Source: Nephromyces sp. MM_2019 (lineage: Eukaryota > Apicomplexa > Aconoidasida > Nephromycida). Taken from it: a DNA stretch of 64,000 bases. Position numbers and translations under genes: made by a program. Of this stretch, positions 1 to 12,600 are shown one piece after another. Every line of letters begins with the position of its first letter. Position 1 is the stretch's first letter. The stretch lies in assembly GCA_015657535.1 (NCBI GenBank), contig JADHZB010001950.1, positions 1 to 64,000 of the forward strand. Direction: 5' to 3'. The notes under the pieces are model-generated. The model was not told the DNA's origin, made no database searches, and saw nothing but the letters and a program-made list of their open reading frames with translations.

Positions 1-300
1 AAAAAAAAAAAAAAATGTTTTCTCCGCTATTTTTAGCAATGAAGAAGGAGGGTTTATCTTAGGAAAATTGAAGAAAATTGCGCTTGAAGTTGCAGCAGGA
101 AAAAGGGGGGAGAACGGGAAAAGGAGGTAGGAGGGGAGGAAAAGGGGAAGAGGAGAAAAGCAAAGGAAAGGGAGGAAAAGGGAAGAAATTTCAGAAGAAA
201 GTAAGCGAAACAGCTAATTTTCTAGTTTATAACGTTATCTTCATCAAAGAAGACCAAAAAACTTGAAACTTCAACGTTGAAGTCATACACAACCTGCGCT
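1..300. other. Purine-rich low-complexity left edge
   Basis: Begins with a poly-A run, then a G/A-rich stretch (about 90-200). The short Lys/Gly/Glu open frame here looks like a by-product of the purine bias. The region lies within or downstream of the kinesin gene on the minus strand; no exon could be placed. Confidence 0.5.
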
Positions 301-548
301 ACCTACATTACTTAGCGAATCCACACACCACAGGATGGGAGAGTCACAATCCAAACGAAGCTCTATCCATATAGCAAAAGAAGCTGTATATACACACCAA
401 GCCACACTGCATCCACACACCTAGTTTTTATACCATCTTCAAACAGAGAAAACCACCAAAAATCCCTTTAATTGCAATTTTAATGCATAAAAACATGAAG
501 AAGAGGTAGGAAGAAGCTTAAAACCTCTTATAAATAAAGAAGATCAGC

Positions 549-2335
549 ACTTCCTCAACCCAAATAGAGAACACATTGGAAAAATCTGCAGTGCAAGGAC
601 TATTATGTTACCTAGGCTTACCTTCGTGATAACTCTCGGTATAATGCCATTGTCCTCACTGTTTCTCCTCAGGTAGCAAGCACTTAATTGAGAAAGCACA
701 CACAAAAACATCTCAAAAAGTCCATTGAAAACGCAAAAATCAGAGACCATGAAAGGCACACACACATACCCCCAAAAGACCAGTGAAACCCTGAGGATTC
801 AAATCCCCAAAATCACACACACATACCCCCAAAAGACCAGTGAAACCCCGAGGATTCAAATCCCCAAAATCACACACACATACCCCCAAAAGACCAGTGA
901 AACCCTGAGGATTCAAATCCCCAAAATCACACACACATACCCCCAAATGACCAGTGAAACCCCGAGGATTCAAATCCCCAAAATCACACACACATACCCC
1001 CAAAAGACCAGTGAAACCCCGAGAATCCAGCAATATCACTGGAAATTGAAAGAGCTAGCAGCAGTTAAAGAAACAGATAAAAAGCGGCTCATAAAGTTAT
1101 ATAACATCTTCAAAACCTTACACAACATCACACACACAAGCGTATGTGCATGAAACTCAAGCTATAATCAAGAGCAAACCTCATCTCTTTAAATAAAAAT
1201 CCAGCCGGGAAGCTAAATTTAACTCTGCAGCTTCCCTCCAGCACAAATTGAAGCAGAAATGTATACATAGCTTATTTATTACAATCTAATACGACGATTA
1301 ACACACAAAAATCACAGAGGGCCTTCAAAATCAAAAACACACACACTGAATCAGTACAATCCGCAAAAATCATCAGAATTTCAAAATCTCACGTCTTCTT
1401 CATCTTCAAGACTTTGAGAGAAAATCACACACACTTCACTGAGGAAAATAGATGATCTTCCTTTCTTCAGCTGTATCGGTGTTTACCTCCCTCATATTCA
1501 CTTACCTTCCCATAGTGTAGGTTTTTCCAGAACCTGTTTGTCCGTACGCCAGGATTGTCGCATTATATCCCTCAAAGTAGGAATCTACAAGACTTTGGAC
1601 GGACGATTCATACACTTCTGCCTGCGAGGATTCTGGGCCCATAACCTTATCAAACTGAAATTTCTTCTCAATTTGTGGAATGTCTATACAGTTTTCCTCC
1701 GCTGCTTGCACACACACCAAATTGGGGAAAAAAATGGAAAATTTTCGGGTAAAATTCCTTGATTTTAATCATTTCCAGCCAATTTAGGAGCAAAATCATA
1801 CAACGTAATGCAAAACAGCAGGCTAAAGCAAAAACTACGAAATATTAGATTAAAAACCGGAAATTTTAACCCAAAAAAAAAGATGAAGATTCAAGTATCT
1901 TTCTCATTGAAGAGTTCAAAAAATAGCGCGGCAAATTCAAGTATCTTTTTCATTAAATGACGGTTCTCATCTACACACTACCATCAGCTCAAACAAACAA
2001 AAACCCTCCACTCACTCGCACACTCCCTTCTCCATCTTTCCAAAACAAACATGTGTCTCGACAAGCAATGAAGAAGCAAAATTTCAAGAGGGTTTTTTTG
2101 TATCCTCAAAAAGTAATAGCGCACCAGAAAAAATATCAAAAGACCAGAAATTTCAGATAAATATTTAATCTTCGTTATATATTGTAAAGATGATTTTTTT
2201 CAGAGATTTTAACAAAGATTTCTCAAAAAGCATACCGTTGCACTCAGTGCAGTAAACTCCTCGACTTTCAATCATCTCTTTGGTGGAATGAGGGCGTACC
2301 CTCAGAGCTACGCTACAATTCGTAGATAAATCCAT
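549..2335 (-). CDS. Kinesin motor protein, N-terminal exons (gene continues left)
   Basis: Microtubule motor ATPase, N-terminal part of the motor domain only. Exon 1 (2236-2335) starts at ATG 2335 and carries the first strand motif VALRVRP. Exon 2 (1506-1701) holds a FxFDKVMG-type segment, [13 protein letters not shown] and the P-loop GQTGSGKT at residues 87-94, followed by YTMG. Exon 3 (622-667) reads NGIIPRVI, the usual motif after the P-loop. Phases agree: exon 1 exits in phase 1, exon 2 in phase 2 and exon 3 in phase 0, with GT-AG ends (acceptors CAG/CTGAG, donors GTATGC, GTAAGT, GTAAGC). A possible exon 4 begins at 585 (IFPMCSLFG) but I cannot place its donor. The wording [17 protein letters not shown] is closest to kinesin-4/KIF4-KIF21 types, which is only a family-level guess. 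The rest of the motor and the tail lie further left or outside the window. Confidence 0.88.
757..1030. repeat. 57-bp minisatellite, about five copies, inside the kinesin intron
   Basis: Five copies at 57-bp spacing; the ATACCCCC core starts at 766, 823, 880, 937 and 994. Units differ by single substitutions (CCCTG or CCCCG, AAAAG or AAATG). The array lies in the intron between kinesin exons 2 and 3 (668-1505). Because 57 is a multiple of three, both strands stay open across it, giving a 19-residue repeat. That openness follows from the period and is not evidence of a protein. Each unit holds a run of CACACA and CCCCCAAAA. Confidence 0.9.
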
Positions 2336-2851
2336 CCTTCCTGACGAAATTACACCTTTTAACCCCTTTTACCGTGTGAATAAAGTTTCATACTCAAACT
2401 AATTCTTCTATGAAGAAGCGCTAAACCGTAGGAAACTATTAACCACGCTGTGAAACAGGTATAATATTTTCCGGTAAAAAACCAAATTGTCGATATTACG
2501 CCGCTAATTTTGCGTGAATCGCAAAAAACGGCGGAATGTGGATCCTCCACTCAGAAATAGGGAATTCAAAGATGTCATTTCAGTTTTGAGTTGTTGGAAA
2601 CAATTCAAAGGGGAAAACAAAACTAAGCATTTGGGGGAAATTGTGCGAAACTTGGTAAATTCCCGCTTACGCTGAGTATTTTGAAAAGAGGGGTTTTTTC
2701 GTTGATAAATATGACTTTTTTTCCTTGAAATTTCAATTTTTCCAAAAAGCTCTTCCACTTTATCTTCTTTTGCGAGATTTGATAAATTCCTGCTTCCTCC
2801 TCCTTTTTGTGAATTCCTGTGTCCAACCTTCTCTTCTTTTTGCAATCTTCT

Positions 2852-2940
2852 AACCCCCCCAATTTCTCTTCTTTTTTCGGTCTTCCAACCCCCCCAATTT
2901 CTCTTCTTTTTTCGGTCTTCCAACCCCCCCACTTCCTCTT
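2852..2940. repeat. 35-bp tandem repeat with C7 runs
   Basis: Two full copies and a partial third, starting at 2852, 2887 and 2922 (period 35). Each begins AACCCCCCC and continues with a pyrimidine-rich stretch containing TTCTCTTC and TTTTTTCGGTCTTCC. The minus strand is a G7-plus-purine repeat. No gene function is suggested. Confidence 0.85.
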
Positions 2941-4031
2941 TTTATGAGATTAAATAATCTCATAAATTTTCAGCCTACCATCCTCCTAACACACGTTCAA
3001 AATCCTCCTCAGTTGATGGCAAAATGAAATTTCACTCCCCCTAAAACCCCTCAAAATTCTCCAATATTTACTGCGAATTCTCCTCTTCTTTTTCCACAAA
3101 TGGATTTTTATATGATTTTTATCCAACTAGGGGGGATCCTTCAGCTATAGGAGAGATACCTGAGCAAAGCAAAACGAAGCAAACAGGCTCAAAAAACTTT
3201 AAAATAATAAAATCACTTTTTATAACATCAAAAACTAAATCTAAAAAAATATTTTCCCTCTTCTCACTTTAAAATCATAAAATTGCCCGTTATAACATCA
3301 ACACTGAATCTAAAAAATTGTTTTCCCTCTTTTTAAACACATCAAAGGCATCGACTTTCTTGCATCCGGTGAATACCCAAGGCGTTTGCTACAGTAAAGC
3401 AACATTATTGGAAAATCTGGGAAAATTTGCATTCATCGTAATTTCAGAGTTATTTTATTGATTTTCTCCGTTTTCAGTGCTCATCCCCCCAAAGTAGTAC
3501 AACGCTTTAGCTGCCAACCTGATATACTATAGAATCTCTATGAAACACTGTCAAAATCGATGTAAGCAGCTTGTGAGAATACCCAAAAAAAGCAAGAAAG
3601 CGACAGAAATATCACCATAGGCCTGTAAAATCACAGCTACGCTGCAGATTAATGTGCAGGATGAAGTTCTTCAGAAAGTGGAATGCAAAATCTCTGGTAG
3701 AGCTTCAGGGAGGGGGTGTACGTATACTCTCACCTTCTAACATCAGAAAGAGCAGGAGAAATGAAAAGGGAAATTGATTGGTCTTTAAATGGTAGAAAAA
3801 CGGTTTTTTTGGGAATCTTCTCGGAAATTCTGCGGTCTAGATATGTTTGCATCACATTTGGTATTTTTGTGTGTTGGGGGGTATGTGCGAGTTGAGGGTG
3901 CATCATGTCTGCAAAGTGTGTCTGCTGAGAGTCGCTAGTCTGACGCGCTCACGCAATAGCCAGGAGGGGTTTTGGGATGGAAATGGGATTTTGCTTGTAT
4001 TTGAAGCTCAGAAGCTTTGTAGAGGAGGCGG

Positions 4032-4188
4032 GAAGTTCTGCAGAGGAGATAGGAAGTTTGCCTAGAACATAGAAGTTTGCAGGGGAGGTAGAAGTTCGCC
4101 TAGAATATAGAAGTTTGTGGAGAAGCTAAAAGTTTGCCTAAAATGTAAAAGTTTACGGAGAAGGTAGAAGTTTGCAAAGATTATATAG
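4032..4188. repeat. 38-bp diverged tandem repeat
   Basis: Three near-complete units at 4053, 4091 and 4129, each of the form GAAGTTTGCCTAGAA followed by ATAGAAGTTTG and a G/A-rich tail. Partial, more diverged copies lie on either side. Copies differ at several positions, so the array is older than the kinesin-intron array. Confidence 0.8.
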
Positions 4189-5890
4189 ATGAGTTCCCAT
4201 TGAAAGCGCGATGTACATAGCTGGTTAGTTATAGTGAGAGGGGTCGTGTATCATGCAAGTGAAATATTCCACGGATTGCATGTTTAGCAAATATTATATT
4301 CAACATCTATACTCATCACCTAGCAACCCACTATATATTCATGCACCTTTAATTCAAATTTTTCCGACTGTCACGGGTGCAGCTTCCCAAACCTGTATTC
4401 TACCAATCTTAATGAAATTTGTCACTTGTGCAAACTTTCTCAATAAGCTCTACTACAGGTAAAATGGAAAACATATACAAAGACTTTAATATCCTTCTGG
4501 AGCTATAATTTTGTTTTATGATATATTTCTATACTTTTATTTCAAGCATTACGCATATATGAAAGTACATCATAATCATTGGTTGTATACACTCACATGT
4601 GCATCGTACTCCATACATACACTAGTCTTGGGAGTATTCTTTACCCCAAAAAAAGCAAGGTTTTTTGAAGTTTTTTCCAGTTCTGGAGTGGTGACAGGAC
4701 TTGCTCACAGGTCATGCACCACGCTTTTATAAAGGTTTTCCATCAACATGGAGATAAAATATCAAATTAGCTTTGAATTTCAGACAAACACAACAAAATG
4801 AAAGCATGGTAGCATAAATTTACAGACTGTGAGGAACCTCTGTTTTTATTCCAGAGGAAGTGGGATTACCTTTATATAATTGCCGTGCGCACGAGAGACT
4901 AGAACGACATTGACAGTTTTGTTGGATTCAGTGAATCCCTTACCCCGGCTCAATGCTTTTTAAAAAAAAAATTTCAATTTTGCTTGTTGCACACGCAGCT
5001 TCTTTTTTAACATCTCGACTGCTCTTGCTGCAAACATAAATAGAAGCATCTAATCTAGTGAATATTCCTTTTTTACGATAGAACCAATTTTTGTCTGATC
5101 TTAATTTATTATATGTTACATTTATCAATGGTTTTTTATCAATTGCCGGCATACACTTGCAGATAAAATAAGTCTTTTGAAGTCATCATTCTAAATAAAA
5201 CTATCTAAACCTAGGTGGGCAGGCGTTTAAAAATACCGTGATGACTTTTTAACTAAAAATGACGTTAGAGTTTCTATGATTTTCGCTTAGTTTTGTTTCA
5301 AAAACACTACCTAGTTCCACCGCCCCCCATCCTCATCTATGGCTACGACTTTCGCTCTTGGACCCTTGCATACAAAATAAACACTAGTTGTTTTACCTAA
5401 ATATCAAGCGCCGAGTGCACAAACAACGCTGGTGCAGCCAAAAACTACCCACCCCAGAAGTTATTGCGCCACGCATACAGTAGCAATAGCCCCAAACCGC
5501 AGGCAGCCGCAACTAGCACTGATTTTCACGCTTTGTCGATGCATTGCCTAGCTATAGCCAACTAGCCACTGAAGCACAGTTGCAGTATCCTCTCTACCTA
5601 GACTAACCTAGCCGATTGTTTGCTAGCCACAAACTATGTGCAGTTTGTGAAATATTACTTCGCAAATCTCCCCGCTACGTAAAATTAACCCGCAGGTGTT
5701 TACAAGGAGGTACTAGTGCGTGTGCATACGAACTACCTTTGAAATTTACCATGCCACCACCACCCAAGGAACTTAAAACGTCCAGGCTGTACATCTTGGT
5801 GATACACAGCTAGAGTATGTCGTATGTACGCTCTACATGTTACCACCACCACCTATTAGCTGATGATATATACTAACTACTGCTCTATCC

Positions 5891-6136
5891 CGGGAGAAAC
5901 ACCAAGCTTTTTTCAGAGTATTACACCTACATATGTATATATATTCATATACAGGGGAAGAGCACCAAGCTTTTTTTGAAGTATTATACATATACACGTG
6001 TATATTCATACTCTAAAGGGGAAGAATACCAAGTTTTTTTCGGCGTATTATACATGTACATTCGTATAATAACGGGGAGAAACACCAAGCTCTCTTCGGA
6101 GTATTATAGATATATACGTATATATATTCATACTTG
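5891..6136. repeat. Four diverged copies of a roughly 56-64 bp AT-rich repeat
   Basis: Copies begin with GGGGA(G/A)A(A/G)…ACCAAG at about 5892, 5954, 6018 and 6074, so spacing varies. Each runs on to TTTTTT, AGTATTA or CGTATTA, and then an alternating AT tract with short palindromes such as ATATACGTATAT. Likely a degenerate minisatellite able to form hairpins. Not associated with a recognised gene. Confidence 0.75.
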
Positions 6137-9090
6137 GTAAAAATGCTTAGAGGAGCTTACATGACCCTTATTTGAGCGTGAAAAGAAGCCTATATAAGAT
6201 ACCTGCATAGGCCCGAATCTCCTTTGGGCTTTTCTCGGCAATTCCATTTATTAGAGCGCAATCTAAGGATGAGAACTTGTTACTACTACTACTCTATGGC
6301 GGTGAACAATGAGGTATGAAAAGTTTGCTCAGCTGCTTGCATCTCTCATTGTCCATATCTAATGGCATGACCATACCTTCCCGGCTATATGATAAGTCAT
6401 ATCACTAGAAAAAAGCTACGGCTCCCATTAAAATCAAAGAAAAGTTCTTTTGCGAGCTACGGTATGTGTGGCTAAGCTGATACAGGCCTTCGTACACATC
6501 ATTCTCGGTGCATACACTCATCTCTTGCAAAGCTTTTCAAGGGTACATGCAAAAAAAGCTTCCAAGAAATTTAGTGCAGGGGCATGAACGCGCGTCATTA
6601 CCCATGAAGTAGTAAGTTATGGCGCATTTTGATTAGAAACTTTCCGTAGCAGTCGATATTACGAAGAGATAGGCCTTTGCAAGTTCACCATAAATTACTA
6701 CATACAAACTTGGAAAGTTTGCTGGCTGGCTAACCTACATGTAATGGCAGCCTCCTAAATTCGTAAGGGACTCAACAGCGTGCAGAGAAAAAGAAGCTAT
6801 TTACATGAACTAATGCTAAACAAGCTAGCTGAATTTACAGTTTTACGGCAAAAGTAAGTTTTGATTATTCTATAGTAGCGTGGTAATGAAGCAAACGAGG
6901 TTACGGGGTAGCCAGCATCACGTAAGAGAATATTTTACTCAACAGAGAACTTTATTGGTTTCTGTGCTCGATCCATGGGGAAATTTTTGGTTTGGTATCC
7001 AATTTTACAGAAGAACTTGCTTGTGCGCGGTTCTAAAATTTTCTTCCAGTTTTTACAAGATCTCTATTCTTGTTCCTCCGGAAAAAATAAAAAATAAAGT
7101 GTTTTTATTTGTTTTATGACTACTGCGTTTAGCTTCACCCATACATGCAGTATGATAAATAATGAGCTAAAAACTAGGATCAAGCTCTTGGTGTTACTCT
7201 CCTTGGCAGTTTCATCCTAAAGTATTCTACTTTTTTCATTGGATGCCGTGTGTGTTCACGCACGGTATCACTCTTAAAGAAAGTTATTCAATTTTCTCAA
7301 TTTATTAAGCTTGAGGAACTTGTGCAGCTAAATTTTTTATCATAAAAAGTTATAAATTAGTCAGAATGCAGAAATTTTAGCCCTTCTGCTGTTACAGGCC
7401 GTTTTTCGGTCTAGGAGATTCCTTTTTTCACAGATGCTCGCTGTTTCTAAGTGTTTTTCCAACAATTGCCCCTCGTAGCATTATTTTACTGTTCTAAAAG
7501 AGTAGCTTTTTGAAGCAAACGATTAAAAAAATTAAAAAAGTATTCTACATCTTTCTTTGCATACTGCTATAGCAGGCAATTGAGTAGATCGGGAAGTAAT
7601 TTAACTTGTAAGAAATTCTTAATTTTTTTCCAAGCAAGTCTAGATGTAATACACCAAATTAGCAAGCTCTCACGACCTTTGAACATCCAAATAATATGCT
7701 TTGACTGGTTTACCAGGAAGCTTCGAACATCCAATCATACCTGGAGAAAAATGCCTAGAGGTCCTTCAAAAAAGTATCAAAATTTTTACTCGGCAGGATT
7801 ATGCAAACCTACCTTGGACGCTGCCTCTAGAAAGGAAACAGTGCTGCTGCCTTAAGCTTCTAATAATTTGAGCGATACACAATTACTTGGCTGATGCAAA
7901 AATAAATTCCGCCGCAAGTAATAAGATATCTCCACTACGTAAAAACGATACCTGCAAGCGTGAGAGATCATATAACTATATTCTTGCTCCAATGCGGCTA
8001 TTTATTTGTTCTTCCTTCTAGTGAATGTCATATATATTTTCTGATCCCTCAGGCAAGCGCTTTTCATCAATTACTCTTTTTATATAATCATTTCACTACA
8101 ATAAGTCCCCATATTTCCGTGCAGTCGCTCCATCTGGCTTGGATGTGTACAAATTCCCTTCAGTAGCAAAATATATTAACATATCACTAGGCTACCGGAA
8201 TGCAGGTAATTTCTGTCGTTTGCATGCGAAAAAAATAGTTAATACATTTTTAAAAATGAAGCCCATGTAAAGCATCGCTTAATTTGTACAATCTATCAAA
8301 AGCATGCGAAGCTTCATGGTGACTTAATGCCCGTGGTACCACATCAACACACTGCTTTTGTTAAGAGATGTGTGGCTTTAGTTGTTATAGTGTTCAGATT
8401 GTGTTTAGCCACAGTGTAATGAACTTATCTTTCCAAATTCTTCTACTTGCCGCTGCTTTTAATGCTTGTAACTTAAGTAACAGTAAAGTGAGCAAGTCTT
8501 CATAATTCTGTGTTCATTACTAATTACTTCTATAGATTCAGTTGAATCTCGCACCTAGTTAGAAATTCTTTAGATTCATAAGTAAGACTCTTTTTTAAAG
8601 CTTGTAAAATTACACACAAGCTTACCAGCCTAGTTAAACCTCGTTAGATTTCCACTAGTTTCAAAGTAGCGCTTCTTAGAGCGAAGGAAGAATCTTGTTA
8701 ATGTTGACAATAAAATTGCAAGAGAATAATATCACATCATCCAACTGACTGAACGCTTTCCCTGAAAGTTCTGTTTCCCACCAGGAATCTGTGGGTAAAT
8801 TCGAGTGGCAAAAAATTTAATGGCTGGGGCCTGCTAAGGGCAGTTTGCTTAATTAAATCGGAGGCTCATATCTGGGCACATGGGACAAGCTACGGAGGAG
8901 AGCTTAGCCGGCAGAAAGAGAGCCGGTAGGGTTTGCTGCAGCAGAAACGAAAGTAGGGGTTTAACCTCAAATACTAATATATCTGCTCACAAGGGGCGAA
9001 AGCTGCTGAAGAAAAAATTGATCGTCTAATCTGAAGGGAAATTGTATTCGGATAGTTTGAAGCCTACCTCCTTAAAATATCTGCGCTTCT

Positions 9091-9396
9091 TTGGTAAGTA
9101 TCGGGATTATCAATGTGGAGATTACTGAGAAGGGATATGAAATTTGCGTGGAGTGGAACAGAAATTGCCCAAGAAAGCGCCATAATAGTAGCAATATCGG
9201 GAATTTTACTGGCTCCATTGCACTTAAGTCTCAAGATACCACTAAAGGCGATTTAAGGATTCCAAAGAGAGCACTGGAGACTGTTATAGCTCGGGATGAA
9301 ATTTGTGAGGAAAAGCAATTGATGGGCCCCAAAAATATTACCAAGGTAGAAACTCCCAACTGCTCTCTCCAAATTACTGGCGAAAATTTCGGATGA
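9091..9396 (+). other. Open frame just upstream of the ApiAP2 gene, possible 5' exon
   Basis: An open stretch of 101 codons with no in-frame ATG near its start. It is preceded by a good donor-like TTTGGTAAGT at about 9087-9096, so a 5' untranslated exon may end there. Inside it AAGGTAGAA at about 9342 could be another donor. No domain is recognised. I could not connect it in phase to the exon at 9634, whose ATG is preceded by an in-frame TGA. It may be leader or intron sequence of the next gene. Confidence 0.25.
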
Positions 9397-9633
9397 GTGC
9401 CTTGTTGCCTTTCTTTTCAAACAATCCGGAAACGCAGGAAATTGCTCTTTCATGGCCAAAACCTTTGAACAAGTAGCTGTTGCCTGAAAAAATGACATTG
9501 GCTTGTCTTCCTCAACCCATGATGTTGTAAGTATACGAGGTTTTGATGGCTCATCAAGGTATATAAAAAACATTGAAGATGCCGAGCTGGAAGGTCACCA
9601 AAACCTTGAATCTGGAATTCTGCAAGTCCCAAC

Positions 9634-12600
9634 ATGTTTACTTCTCAGCCGAATACCTTGCCGAGCTATGCCGATGAGGATAATGCATATGGTTCCAAGA
9701 GTATACATTTTGAATCTTCACTAAAGTTAAAGCAGCCCTTAATTCGGTCACGTAACGAAGAATCAGGGCAGCCACAGCGAAAAGAGAAAACTAATTCTAG
9801 TTCATCGGGTGGTGACACCCATCTTAGCTGTTTCAGAATTTCTAACGCGCGATACCGAGGTGGAAGTAATCTACATGCTTCACAGGAGAAGGTAACTTTA
9901 ACAGAATCAATTGACCCAAACTGCGAAAAATCTAAAGCTGAGAAATGTTTTTACGGCAGCCTTTCGAGAGCAGATCCATCAAACGGCTCTGATAGAAGAG
10001 TTTTTCTATAGCATTATATCTGCAAGACCTCTAATTCTAATGAGGCAGAAATCGATATGATGTCCATGTGGAGTCAGGATAATGTAGCATCTGTCGATTC
10101 TAAATCGGCAGTCCCATCTGCAGTGTCTGATATAGATGCAGTTGGGGGGCCCATATTTAATTTAAATAATTCAATTTTGGCACACAAACGCTATAGGGGA
10201 GTAGATACTTATGATTCCGGCGCGACCACGTCTGGCGGTAGAAGCGAGCCAGTACAGTATAATGCTACTACAAAGGCTGTAAAAGGAACTCCACCTCAAA
10301 ATGTTGCTTTTTCGACTGCTGAAGTCGCTGAGGGCGAGCTTAATCTACCCAAGATTTCCATAACTACCGACCTTGAGGAACTAGACCCCGAAGAGAATGA
10401 AGAGCTAGAAAAATCTCTAAGTGAAGACCACTATCTATGCAGGTCTGAAGGTGCTAGTGACAGCGAGCTTCCCCCAGGAAATCCTTTTTTTCGGAAAATC
10501 ACATCATACGAGAAGGATGAAGGAGAGCTACAAGATTCCACAATTTCGACAGGTTCGGCCTTGCAGCCGCCAGAACCTGATTCCAGTTTACCAAACTATG
10601 AAACGTCAAGCAATATTGAGAAAAATAGCAATAGTCTTACGCACATTAAAAAATCAAGTACTACACATAGTCCCCATGCAAATCCACTGCTTGATAACCC
10701 TGTAGTTTTGCTTCATAATGATAGACTACCTGATATTCAGGTAAAAGAGCGCCCTAAAACAGAAAAAAAGTTATCCCATTTCAAGTTAATTAAGTCTTTC
10801 GTTGATGAAATAATTAAATATGACAAAAGAAAATTTTCAGCTATTAATACGAACACCTCTTCTAAGGGATTATACAACGAAGAAAAATATATTTCCAAAT
10901 TGGATCAGAAAACCAGAGGAAATTCAGTCAACGTTCTGTTGCAAAGTGTTCTTCACTCCGCGGAGTTTATACTTAAAAGAACCGAGATCTTGCTTGGAGG
11001 AAGTTCTAATTCTGCAGTAAAAAGGATATATTCCGAAGGAAAATCAGATTTTGAAGGAGATTTTTCCGTTTCCTCAAAATTACAGTCGCCCAATGAAAAA
11101 AATCAAGACAATTACCAGAAGGATGCGAAGTTAGGCTCTTCAAGCATACTTGAAAATAAAGGAGTGCAGTCTGAACTTGAAATCAAGGAGCATATAAGTC
11201 CCATTATTCTTCCTGTGAAAGGGAGCGACTTCACGGAAGGAATTGGTCCTGATGATGGTAACTCTTGCGGTGGACAGAACGGTACTGATCCGTCCGTGGA
11301 AGAGGGCTTCAACGCCAACGATGGTAGTCCTAAGCAAGCGCCTAAAGTCTTTTCTCATAATAGCTTTGCCGTTAGCCGAAAATACATGAAGAAAAAAAGG
11401 GGAGTTAAAAGCTGGCTTAGGGCAGATGCTAGTAATAGTAATGGTAGAGAAAATGTTAGCACATCTCATAAAACTTATATTAACAAGAGTGATGGTCGCT
11501 CTAGTGGCGCTAGTAGTGCTTCTTCTAGTAATGCAGGCAGCTACAATACCTCACCGCTTAGCACTGCAACAACCAAGGCTAGTACCAGAAATTTCGAAAA
11601 CAGAAATTTGCCACCTGATGGTATTAGGACCCTTAAATCTGAGCATTCTTCAGATTCAAAAGGAGCTGGTAATGATCACATTTGGAATAAGGACTTGAAT
11701 GCAGGTAGCTTAAGGGGAACATCCAACATATTTCAAAATAGTGAGAATTCCGCTAGTTCTGGCAGTCCTAGCGGAAAAAGTGACTCGTGTGAGTTTTATG
11801 ATGAATCCGAGTTTTCTGCTCTTCCTCGTGCTGCCGAAGATGAACTCGCGGGAGATTTTCAGCCAGGTGATTGAGCTAGCAGTCGTCTACTAGCCGAATT
11901 TCGGAGTGACACTAGTCTTCTTAGCCACTTTGAGTTTTTTTTTTGTAAGTTGGCGGTATACGCTTGGTATTTGCCTGGTAGACACATAGAGTTATTGTTT
12001 AGTTTTTGACTTTAGAAGAGGGATAATAAGCAACTGCCAACTTTACCGTCAAAAATTAGATGCCAAGCCGTTTGCACGGCCCTTTAAAACCTAAGAATAT
12101 GGTAATCTTGAATATACCGCATTTTTGGGGTATAGAAAAGGGCCCAAGCACGATGTTTCAATATTATATATACTTCATTGGTTTTTTTTTATTAAAAGTT
12201 GGGACATAAGTCTATATGTTAGATAATATTTTGACAAGGCCGGCATGTTATTGTTATGATGAAACATGAATATCCTGTGATTTTTTTTATTTTCGCTTCT
12301 ACTTTGCTCTCTAACTCTTGACATCTCTGTTTGGAAATTTACCAGAAAAAAAATTTGGAGTCAATTCAAGTAATAAAGAAAATGATCCGCCAAAAATGGG
12401 CGTTAAGGATACGAAAGCTCAGAACGTAGCTTCGATGAGTCAGAAGGTCCTGAATGATTCTAGTGAAAATGCAATAATTGTAGCTTCTTCAGGACAACAA
12501 AAACATCATACTGCCGATATTCGGGAAAAGCAGCAGAGCACGTATTCCTCTCTAAATGAAACAAAATTTTTTGATGATAAAAAAGTAAAGGCAAATCCTT

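Larger units (their letters stand above)
2336..9090. other. Region without a supported gene
   Basis: Upstream of the minus-strand kinesin start and upstream of the plus-strand ApiAP2 gene, so promoters for both probably lie here. Open frames are short, most start at non-ATG codons, and none shows a known domain or a chain of compatible splice sites. It contains three tandem-repeat arrays (2852-2940, 4032-4188, 5891-6136) and a short AT-rich coding-like patch at 5036-5152. Confidence 0.5.

Noticed and set aside
78..266. Lys/Gly/Arg-rich 62-codon frame
   Set aside because: Caused by a purine-rich low-complexity tract; no start context or family.
725..1153. 142-codon plus-strand frame through the minisatellite
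   Set aside because: Its openness follows from the 57-bp period; the opposite strand is open too, and the array lies in an intron of the kinesin gene.
2504..2932. 142-codon minus-strand frame rich in Lys/Arg/Gly
   Set aside because: Runs through the 35-bp repeat and pyrimidine-rich tract; not confirmed by any domain or splice site.
757..6136. Repeat arrays, considered as CRISPR
   Set aside because: Units are contiguous and lack unique spacers; the host is a eukaryote.
9253..9573. 106-codon minus-strand frame opposite the ApiAP2 5' region
   Set aside because: Shadow of the plus-strand frame at 9091-9396; no domain.
10009..10011. In-frame TAG in the ApiAP2 locus, considered as stop-codon reassignment
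   Set aside because: A GT-AG intron removes it in phase, and other genes here use TAG as their terminal stop.
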